From the NCBI RefSeq assembly GCF_023101345.1, contig NZ_CP095848.1, forward strand, positions 3,622,001 to 3,686,000: a stretch of 64,000 nt of DNA, given 5' to 3'. Position numbers and translations under genes: made by a program. How positions within the stretch are numbered: position 1 is the first letter of the stretch; each line of letters starts with the position of its first letter. The notes beneath the pieces were generated by a model that saw only the letters and a list, made by a program, of their open reading frames with translations, was not told the DNA's origin and ran no database searches. The stretch is from Hymenobacter sublimis (GTDB lineage: Bacteria > Bacteroidota > Bacteroidia > Cytophagales > Hymenobacteraceae). This document shows, piece after piece, positions 57,788 through 64,000 of this stretch.

Positions 57788-60244
57788 TTAGGAATTCCGC
57801 TTCCGCAACCGACTCAGCAGGCCACCTTTGGGGGCCGTATCCTCGTAGTAGCCCTGGCCATACCCATAGCCGTAGCCGTACCCATACCCGTAGCCGTAGC
57901 CGCCACTGCCCTGAGCATCGTTCAGAATGGTGCAGAGCTTAGTGAAGCCATTCACCCGCATCAGCTTATTGATATTCTTCAGGAAGGCCTTTTTAGAGTA
58001 GTTGGCGCGCACAATGTAAATCGGCACATCAGCCTTGCGCATAATCAGGATACCATCCGTTACCAAGCCAACGGGCGGGGTATCAATCATCACCACGTCA
58101 TAAGACTCGTGCAGGCTTTGAATCAACTCGTCGAAACGGTTGCTTAGAATCAGCTCCGAAGGGTTAGGTGGGGTAGGACCAGCTGAAATAAAATCCAGGG
58201 TTGGAATGCTGGTATGCTGCACGCACTCCTGCCACGTGTGCTTCTCAATCAGGATAGTACTTACCCCTTTCACGTTTTCTGCATCAAAAGCCAGGTTTAC
58301 CTTGGGCTTACGCATATCCAGGTCCAGGATGATTACGCGCTGGTCAGAAGCAGCAATAATGCCGGCTAGGTTTACCGTCACGAAGGTTTTGCCCTCACCG
58401 CTAATGGTCGACGTAATGGAAATCAAGCGCTTCTTTTTAGAAGAAGCCATGAACTCCAGGTTGGTTCGGATGGAACGTATGGACTCGGAAATGGCCGATT
58501 TCGGATTTTTATCCACTACCAGCTTCGATACGGCCATCTTCTCCTTATCGTACGTTGGGATAATACCTAGTACGGAGGAAGAAGTAGCTCGCTCCAACTC
58601 CCGAATGTTGGTTACGGTGTTGTGCATGAGGTACCGGACGGCAATCAGACCCAGGCCTAGAATAATACCCGCCGCTAGGCCAATGGCGTACACCATCAGC
58701 TTCACTGGCGAAATTGGCGCTGAAGGCATGGTAGCCGGTGACAGAATCTGGAAATCGGCGGTAGTACCAGCCATGGAAATGCCAAACTCAATCTTCTTAT
58801 CCATCATGTTCAAATTGTACTTCTCGTACAATTCAAGGGGACGCTGAAGCCGGGCTTGCTCCGTTTGCTTCTCAGGTAGGGCCCGTAGTCGGCTCTCCAA
58901 CTCGGCCCGTTTGGCATCCATTTTCAGCAGCTGTTGCCGCACCAGTTGCTGATTACGCCGCAGCAGCTCCCGAATTATCTTCTTGGTGTTATCTATCCGC
59001 TGTTCTCTTAACTGCAGAGCGGTAGTAGCGCCAGGCTGATAGGATAGCTCGGCTCGCTCTAAATCTAATTGCAAGTCGCTGAGCTCTACAATCCGCTGCG
59101 AAAGTTGTTCATCCTTCAGCTCGCCCAAGGCCGGTATGCTCTGAAAAACGTCACCGTCCTCCCGGTTGGTTAAGCGTCGCTGGGCCAACAGACGCTCTAG
59201 TTCCAGAAGCACATCAGACTCTTCTTGTAACTTTTCTCGCTCTTTCTCCTGCTCTTCGAGAGCCGTGGTAATCATAGCTACATCGGCCTTGATGTCATAG
59301 GTGCCGTTGCGCTTCACAAAGGACTGCATGTTCTCCTCTGCCTGCTGCAAATCCTTGCGATTTTCGCCCAGCTGCTCATTGATGTAGCGCGTGGCACGAG
59401 CAGCTTGTTCCTGCTTGCGGGCCAGCTTCTCTACCAGGTAAACCGAATCAATCTTATTGACAATGTCGTGAGCTTTGCGCGGGTTGTGGTCCGTGAAGGA
59501 AATACCGATGATGTTGGCATCGGCATTGCCGATTTCTACCGTCAAATTTTTGCTTAGATAAGCATTCAGACTAGCTTCGTCGTTGATGACAAAGTGGTAA
59601 TTGGGCTCCAGAGCAGCCGCGTTATACTGATTGGTAGGAAATATTTGTAAGGTAAAGCCCAGCGCGCGAATAGTTTGTCCAAAAGCGTATTCTCCGCCGC
59701 CTTCCTGGCCGTTGTGCTCATATTGCAGCCGCACCCGGTTGCCCGGTAGCAGCTTTAGCCCAAATTTCACGTTATACACTGCCTCGGGGGTGGCAATGTA
59801 CTCGACGCGGAACGGAGAGGTACGGTACAGCTCATTCTCCAGGACGGTGCCCTGAACGTAGTAGTTCACGGCTAAGTCCAGGGAGTCTTTTAGTCGCTGA
59901 TAGATAATATCCGACTTAATAAGCTCTACCTCACCGGAGAGCTTATTGATGCTTTGCTGCTTTTCAGCTTGCGCACCAATGCCTTCCAGCCCTAGCAAGC
60001 CGGCTTCCGTTTTCTCATCAATTTTGATGGAGGAAGACGACAAGTATAGGGGCGGCGTGTAGCGCAGGAACAACCAGGAGGCAGTCAGGCCCAGCAGAAT
60101 GAGCAAGAGCATCCAGGGCAGGCTCTTGCGCACTACCATTAATAAAGTGGTCAGGTCCAGCCCGCCGCCTTCGTCCTCTTCCTCGGCTTCGCCGCCTGCA
60201 TTCCGAATTAGTTCTTCCAGATCAGCCTCTTCTTTCGCCGCCAT
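57788..60244 (-). CDS. wzc: Polysaccharide co-polymerase / tyrosine kinase, Wzc type, 818 aa
   Basis: A Wzz-type chain-length domain between two membrane helices (about 34-52 and 500-525), with a long coiled coil (about 270-470), is fused to a cytosolic BY-kinase. Kinase motifs: Walker A I-S-G-E-G-K-T-F-V, Walker A' I-I-L-D-L-D-M-R-K-P and Walker B V-M-I-D-T-P-P. The C-terminus carries a striking tyrosine cluster: seven successive G-Y units then G-Q-G-Y-Y (nine Tyr in 18 residues, about 783-800). These are the autophosphorylation sites removed by the CpsB-type phosphatase next door. It lies between wza and the phosphatase gene. Confidence 0.95.
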   Translation of the reverse strand: MAAKEEADLEELIRNAGGEAEEEDEGGGLDLTTLLMVVRKSLPWMLLLILLGLTASWLFLRYTPPLYLSSSSIKIDEKTEAGLLGLEGIGAQAEKQQSINKLSGEVELIKSDIIYQRLKDSLDLAVNYYVQGTVLENELYRTSPFRVEYIATPEAVYNVKFGLKLLPGNRVRLQYEHNGQEGGGEYAFGQTIRALGFTLQIFPTNQYNAAALEPNYHFVINDEASLNAYLSKNLTVEIGNADANIIGISFTDHNPRKAHDIVNKIDSVYLVEKLARKQEQAARATRYINEQLGENRKDLQQAEENMQSFVKRNGTYDIKADVAMITTALEEQEKEREKLQEESDVLLELERLLAQRRLTNREDGDVFQSIPALGELKDEQLSQRIVELSDLQLDLERAELSYQPGATTALQLREQRIDNTKKIIRELLRRNQQLVRQQLLKMDAKRAELESRLRALPEKQTEQARLQRPLELYEKYNLNMMDKKIEFGISMAGTTADFQILSPATMPSAPISPVKLMVYAIGLAAGIILGLGLIAVRYLMHNTVTNIRELERATSSSVLGIIPTYDKEKMAVSKLVVDKNPKSAISESIRSIRTNLEFMASSKKKRLISITSTISGEGKTFVTVNLAGIIAASDQRVIILDLDMRKPKVNLAFDAENVKGVSTILIEKHTWQECVQHTSIPTLDFISAGPTPPNPSELILSNRFDELIQSLHESYDVVMIDTPPVGLVTDGILIMRKADVPIYIVRANYSKKAFLKNINKLMRVNGFTKLCTILNDAQGSGGYGYGYGYGYGYGYGQGYYEDTAPKGGLLSRLRKRNS

Positions 60245-60307
60245 GTAGTAATGAGTAGTGAAAACAGCTCCTTGGAATTGCCAAAGAGAAACGCTGCGTG
60301 CTTGTAC

Positions 60308-61243
60308 TTATTTTGAAATGGCAATGAGGAGCGTTGCTAGCCCCGACAGCCCGCCTAAAAAGGCAAATAGTGGACTGGCATCGGCCAGGGCCTCATAGAA
60401 GGGCCGACGAATGGGTTCTACGTACACGATGTCGTTGGGCTCTACCTGCAAATTGGCGCGCCGCATTCCATCGATGGTAGTCAAATCGATAATCTGAACC
60501 TGCGGGTTTTTCAAATTGCCCCGAATCAAGCGGATGTTATCAGCCCGCCCGGCCTGGCCATTGCCGCCGGTAGGCCCTACAAAGCCACCCGAAATGCCAC
60601 CCGCCTGGGCTAGCACTTCCAGCAGGTTCATGTTGTCGTTGAACATCTGAATTACGCGGGCCCCACCTGTGGTAGCCCCCAATACGATGATGCGGTTATT
60701 GGTGACGCGAGTGGTTACGAAAACATCTTTGTAGAACTCAGTATACCGAATCTGCAAGAGACTATCAGCCTGGAGCAGGGTCAGACCGGCTAGTTTGACA
60801 TAGTCAACCATAGGTAGCTTCACGATACCATCGTGTTGAACCAGGAACTCATTAAGACCCTGCTGCCCATTTTGCTGCTGTCCTTGCTGTTGCCCCTGCA
60901 AACCTTGCTGACCACCAGCCCGTTGGCGAGAAAAGCCGCCACCACCCGTGTTGTTTCCGGCCGGCGAGCCGAAAAACAACTCGCCATTCGGGTCGAGGAT
61001 ACGCTCACCTTTGTTGGTGTACACCCGCACCTCGAGGTAGTCGTTAGGCTGGATGATGTAGTTGCGTTCGGCTCGGTTTACTACGTCGCGCAGCCGTGCA
61101 GTATCCAGGCGCCCGGCTCCATCAGTACGAAACAGGATGTTTTGCTGCCGCACTCGGGAGGTAGTGCAGGAGAAAGTAAGCAGTACTATCGGCAAACACA
61201 GCATCCAGAGACGCAACAGGTGGTAGCAAGTGGGTCGGTTCAT
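60308..61243 (-). CDS. wza: Polysaccharide export lipoprotein, Wza type, 311 aa
   Basis: Lipoprotein signal with L-L-T-F-S-C (Cys26). The polysaccharide export domain begins with Y-I-I-Q-P-N-D-Y-L-E-V-R-V-Y and continues to G-I-V-K-L-P-M-V-D-Y-V-K-L-A-G-L-T; an SLBB-like part follows (I-I-V-L-G-A-T-T-G-G-A-R, L-L-E-V-L-A-Q-A-G-G-I). A Gly/Gln-rich insert of about 35 residues (near 95-130) interrupts the first domain. The C-terminal helix F-A-F-L-G-G-L-S-G-L-A-T-L-L may cross the outer membrane. It heads the wza-wzc-phosphatase operon. Confidence 0.93.
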   Translation of the reverse strand: MNRPTCYHLLRLWMLCLPIVLLTFSCTTSRVRQQNILFRTDGAGRLDTARLRDVVNRAERNYIIQPNDYLEVRVYTNKGERILDPNGELFFGSPAGNNTGGGGFSRQRAGGQQGLQGQQQGQQQNGQQGLNEFLVQHDGIVKLPMVDYVKLAGLTLLQADSLLQIRYTEFYKDVFVTTRVTNNRIIVLGATTGGARVIQMFNDNMNLLEVLAQAGGISGGFVGPTGGNGQAGRADNIRLIRGNLKNPQVQIIDLTTIDGMRRANLQVEPNDIVYVEPIRRPFYEALADASPLFAFLGGLSGLATLLIAISK

Positions 61244-61405
61244 GCAAGCCGGGACAACCGGATTCGGTGGTAAAAAATTTAGGAAACAAATCTGCGCGGG
61301 CAGTATTTCCCTAAAAAACCATCAAAGAAACCGAATTAGTGCCCCCTTTCAAAATTCACTACCCTTGGCCTTGGTCTGGCACTGGCTTGTACGCCAGTAA
61401 AATCC

Positions 61406-61413
61406 TACTTTCG
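61406..61413 (+). promoter_or_regulatory. Possible -7 promoter box (TACTTTCG)
   Basis: One mismatch to TAnnTTTG, 68 bases before the acyl-CoA dehydrogenase ATG. Confidence 0.3.
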
Positions 61414-61480
61414 CGGACCCAAATTTTGCTCGGATGGGTTATACCTGTCCATTCTTACCTCCCACCCTACCCCTACTACT

Positions 61481-62620
61481 ATGGAACTGGTCGCTACTGA
61501 AAACCAGACGATGATTGCCCAGATGGTGCGCGACTTCGGAGCTCAACATATCAAGCCCCACATGATGCGCTGGGACGAAACCCAGGAGTTCCCGGCGGAA
61601 GTATTTCACAAGCTGGGCGAGCTGGGCCTAATGGGCGTACTGGTGCCCCAGGAGTATGGTGGTGCCGGCTTCGGATACGTGGAGTACGTAACGGCTATTG
61701 CGGAGCTGGCCAAGATTGACGGCAGCATTGGCCTGAGCATGGCCGCCCACAACTCCTTATGCACCGGCCACATTCTGCAACATGCTTCCGAGGAGCAGAA
61801 GCACAAGTACCTACCCAAGCTGGCCTCTGGCGAGTGGATTGGGGCCTGGGGCCTGACCGAGCCGAACACGGGTTCGGACGCGGGTAACATGCGTACCGTG
61901 GCCGTGGCCGATGGAGATGATTACATCCTGAATGGCGCCAAAAACTTTATTACCCACGGTAAAACTGGCAACGTGGCCGTGGTTATTGCCCGCACCGGCG
62001 AGGTAGGCGACTCCCGCGGCATGACGGCCTTTATCATTGAGCGCGGCACGCCCGGCTTCGAGGCCGGCCGCAAGGAAGACAAGCTGGGTATGCGGGCTTC
62101 CGAAACCACCGAACTGATTTTTACCGACTGCCGTGTGCCGAAGGAAAATGTAATCGGGCAGGTAGGCGACGGGTTTGTGCAGGCGCTGAAAGTGCTGGAT
62201 GGCGGCCGCATCAGCATTGCAGCTCTGAGCCTGGGTATCGCCCAGGGCGCTTACGAGGCGGCGTTGCAATACTCTAAAGAGCGTCAGCAGTTCAACCAGC
62301 CCATCAGCAATTTCCAGGGCATCAGCTTTAAGCTGGCTGACATGGCCACAGAAATCGAGGCGGCTTCCTTGCTCACCTACCGCGCCGCTGATATGAAGGA
62401 CCGCGGCCTGAATGTGAACCTGGAATCAGCTATGGCTAAGCTCTATGCTTCGGAAGTTTCGGTTCGAGTAGCCAATGAAGGCGTGCAGATTTTCGGGGGC
62501 TACGGCTACACCAAAGACTACCCTGCCGAGAAGTACTACCGCGACGCCAAGCTGTGCACCATTGGCGAAGGAACTTCTGAAATTCAGAAGCTCGTAATTG
62601 CTCGGGCCCTGCTGAAATAG
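61481..62620 (+). CDS. Acyl-CoA dehydrogenase, 379 aa
   Basis: A full-length FAD enzyme of the short/medium-chain type. Visible: [13 protein letters not shown] (FAD and substrate loop), [32 protein letters not shown], and [12 protein letters not shown] near the flavin. The catalytic base is Glu363 in I-G-E-G-T-S-E-I-Q. It oxidises acyl-CoA to enoyl-CoA in fatty-acid or branched-chain amino-acid breakdown. ATG at 61481. It stands alone before rpsU. Confidence 0.96.
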   Translation: MELVATENQTMIAQMVRDFGAQHIKPHMMRWDETQEFPAEVFHKLGELGLMGVLVPQEYGGAGFGYVEYVTAIAELAKIDGSIGLSMAAHNSLCTGHILQHASEEQKHKYLPKLASGEWIGAWGLTEPNTGSDAGNMRTVAVADGDDYILNGAKNFITHGKTGNVAVVIARTGEVGDSRGMTAFIIERGTPGFEAGRKEDKLGMRASETTELIFTDCRVPKENVIGQVGDGFVQALKVLDGGRISIAALSLGIAQGAYEAALQYSKERQQFNQPISNFQGISFKLADMATEIEAASLLTYRAADMKDRGLNVNLESAMAKLYASEVSVRVANEGVQIFGGYGYTKDYPAEKYYRDAKLCTIGEGTSEIQKLVIARALLK

Positions 62621-62728
62621 CGTTTTGTCGTTGGCAGTTTTGCGGCTGATTTTGCGTTGTGTAGCCTTTCGGCGGGCTATTTCCTACAAAATCAGCGTAA
62701 TCATTTTCAAATCTGCTGAATCTGTGGT

Positions 62729-62736
62729 TATCTTTG
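62729..62736 (+). promoter_or_regulatory. Bacteroidota -7 promoter box for rpsU (TATCTTTG)
   Basis: Exact TAnnTTTG match 38 bases before the rpsU ATG. It follows an AT-rich patch suitable for a -33 element and gives a short leader. This is a convincing promoter because of its fit and the downstream housekeeping gene. Confidence 0.7.
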
Positions 62737-62773
62737 CGGCCCCTTCAATCCGGGTTTCTAAGTCACTGAACAT

Positions 62774-62971
62774 ATGATCATCGTCCAAATCAAAGAAAAC
62801 GAGTCGGTTGACCGTGCGCTGAAGCGCTTCAAGAAGAAATTTGAGCGCACCGGCGTTCTGAAAGAGTTGCGTCGTCGCACTTTCTTCCAGAAGCCGTCCA
62901 TCACCAACCGCAAGCAGAAGCAGAAGGCCATCTACAAGCTGGCTACCTACGGCCCCGACGCCGCCGAGTAA
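62774..62971 (+). CDS. rpsU: 30S ribosomal protein S21
   Basis: A 65-residue basic protein with the S21 pattern: [30 protein letters not shown]. The C-terminus is basic (R-K-Q-K-Q-K-A). It joins the small ribosomal subunit near the anti-Shine-Dalgarno region. In Bacteroidota S21 is thought to help hide the anti-SD sequence, fitting the lack of SD motifs in this window. It is closed by a strong terminator and followed by xerC. Confidence 0.97.
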   Translation: MIIVQIKENESVDRALKRFKKKFERTGVLKELRRRTFFQKPSITNRKQKQKAIYKLATYGPDAAE

Positions 62972-62998
62972 TCGTCTGCCCCTGCTCTTGTCAGGACG

Positions 62999-63045
62999 AA
63001 AAAACCGGCTGATTCACTCGCTTAGCGTGAATCAGCCGGTTTTTT
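62999..63045 (+). terminator. Rho-independent terminator after rpsU
   Basis: CCGGCTGATTCAC (63005-63017) pairs with GTGAATCAGCCGG (63027-63039), flanked by A- and T-runs. The loop contains CGCTTAGCG, which can pair further. Confidence 0.93.
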
Positions 63046-63124
63046 CGCGTCCGGGCTATTTCGTTTTTTTCTCCCCTGAATTCCATACATTGGTTGTCCG
63101 GCCCTGGCGGCTGGCCCCTGCTAT

Positions 63125-64000
63125 ATGGAATTGTTTTTTGACTATTTACGGTTTGAGCGGCGTTACAGCCCACACACGGTGCTTTCGTACCAGACCGATT
63201 TACGGCAGTTTGCCGAGTTTTTGTCCGGCACTTACGAACTGACCGACCCTACCCAGGCCGACCACACGCTGATTCGCTCCTGGGTAGTGGAGCTGATGCA
63301 AAAGCAGCAAGATCCGCGCACGGTGAACCGCAAAATTGCCTGCCTGCGCTCCTACTTCAAGTACTTACTTCGTACGGGAGTTATTCAGAAGAACCCGATG
63401 CTGCGCATCACCTCGCCTAAAGTGGCGAAAAAGCTACCCGATTTCGTGCCGGAGGAATCCCTGAATGGGCTGCTCAACTCTTTTGAGTTTCCCGACACGT
63501 TTGCCGGCGTGCGCGACCAACTGGTGTTGGAACTGCTGTACGGCACTGGCATTCGGCTCTCGGAACTGATTGGTATTGGGGCCGATGACCTCAACCTGGC
63601 TGGCCGAACGGTGCGGGTAACGGGCAAGGGTAATAAGCAGCGCGTGGTGCCGCTAAACCCCACGCTGCTGCTCGTGTTGAGCCGCTATATAGAATTTAAG
63701 CAACGTGAATTTGCCCCGGAGAGCAACGCCCGGGGGGCCCTCCTCGTTACGGACAAGGGAGAGCCGCTCTACGAAAAGTTTGTGTACCGGACCGTGAAGC
63801 ACTATCTGAGCCAGATAACCACTGCTTCCGGCCAGCAGCATCCGCACGTGCTTCGTCATTCCTTTGCTACCCATCTGCTGGGCAAAGGAGCTGATTTGAA
63901 CGCCATTAAGGAGCTGCTCGGGCACGCTAGTCTGGCGGCTACCCAGGTGTATACCCACCTGAGTATTGACAAGCTAAAATCCGTATTTGACAAGGCCCAC
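63125..64000 (+). CDS. xerC: XerC-type tyrosine recombinase, cut by the window end
   Basis: From ATG 63125 (M-E-L-F-F-D-Y-L) the frame stays open to the window edge, giving 292 residues. The N-terminal SAM-like domain (R-Y-S-P-H-T-V-L-S-Y) and the catalytic domain are visible: Y-G-T-G-I-R-L-S-E-L with Arg I, G-K-G-N-K-Q-R-V-V-P with Lys, H-V-L-R-H-S-F-A-T (H-x-x-R), L-L-G-H-A-S-L-A and nucleophile Tyr in Q-V-Y-T-H-L. It lacks an arm-binding domain, so it is the chromosome-dimer type rather than a mobile-element integrase. Its place after rpsU is common in this phylum. Confidence 0.93.
   Translation, partial: MELFFDYLRFERRYSPHTVLSYQTDLRQFAEFLSGTYELTDPTQADHTLIRSWVVELMQKQQDPRTVNRKIACLRSYFKYLLRTGVIQKNPMLRITSPKVAKKLPDFVPEESLNGLLNSFEFPDTFAGVRDQLVLELLYGTGIRLSELIGIGADDLNLAGRTVRVTGKGNKQRVVPLNPTLLLVLSRYIEFKQREFAPESNARGALLVTDKGEPLYEKFVYRTVKHYLSQITTASGQQHPHVLRHSFATHLLGKGADLNAIKELLGHASLAATQVYTHLSIDKLKSVFDKAH

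Noticed and set aside
57840..57905. CRISPR or tandem DNA repeat suggested by the repeated GTAGCC/GTACCC words
   Set aside because: It is the codon-level repeat of the Gly-Tyr tail of Wzc; there are no spacers. No CRISPR array was seen anywhere in the window.

Overview
The window looks like a chromosome segment of a GC-rich member of the Bacteroidota, most likely Hymenobacteraceae (Hymenobacter-like). Reasons: Bacteroidota -7 promoter boxes of the form TAnnTTTG before several genes, almost no Shine-Dalgarno sequences, two outer-membrane beta-barrel proteins with CarboxypepD-regulatory-like N-termini, KdpD split from its kinase, ECF sigma/anti-sigma modules, LytTR/LytS signalling, and rpsU next to a xerC-type recombinase. 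The genus is inferred from gene content, not measured.

Region 1 (1-9935) is an AT-richer, mostly minus-strand integrated island, cut by the left window edge. Its right boundary is clear: a tyrosine integrase gene (8410-9771) sits beside a displaced 3' half of a tRNA-Gly(CCC) gene (9891-9935). The intact tRNA should lie to the left of the window. Cargo: a NUC1-type nuclease pseudogene with two in-frame stops, several unrecognised small proteins, a lipoprotein, an XRE regulator and, most notably, two divergently transcribed related proteins (4433-5713 and 6666-8261). The first carries what look like motifs A, B and C of a family-A (Pol I / T7 RNA polymerase-like) palm. The second keeps the surrounding sequence but has lost the catalytic residues. 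They flank a 952-bp gene-free AT-rich stretch holding a perfect 20-bp inverted repeat. This pair is my candidate for an undescribed system.

Region 2 (10020-22652, minus strand) is a potassium-uptake block: an NtrC-type sigma-54 activator, a TlpA-like thioredoxin protein, a small Kdp-linked protein, a 31-residue membrane microprotein, kdpF, kdpA, kdpB, kdpC, an outer-membrane porin-like protein, a KdpD sensor half and a separate HAMP/PAS histidine kinase. There is no kdpE; the sigma-54 regulator is the likely partner. Four of the junctions in this operon contain palindromic repeats.

Region 3 (22952-36730) is mixed: PAP2 phosphatase, half-size EamA transporter, CatA-like acetyltransferase, HAD hydrolase, membrane glycosyltransferase, DUF433/DUF5615 pair, uvrB, a small lipoprotein, an ECF sigma factor overlapping a membrane-spanning beta-barrel fusion, wrbA, and a LytTR/LytS two-component pair.

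Region 4 (37043-48092, plus strand): ECF sigma, zinc-finger/HEAT anti-sigma, two DUF4097-like secreted proteins, an ABC-2 transporter pair, and two tandem outer-membrane beta-barrel receptors.

Region 5 (48328-61243, minus strand): aroE, DedA, a spermidine-synthase-like methyltransferase fold, TraB/GumN, a sorbosone-dehydrogenase-like lipoprotein, ComA-like phosphosulfolactate synthase, a TPR protein, an NAD-dependent epimerase, and an exopolysaccharide export set (CpsB phosphatase, Wzc kinase, Wza lipoprotein).

Region 6 (61481-64000, plus): acyl-CoA dehydrogenase, rpsU and the start of a xerC-type recombinase cut by the right edge.

A recurring theme outside the island is long palindromic repeats in intergenic gaps, several of which supply the stop codon of the neighbouring gene.
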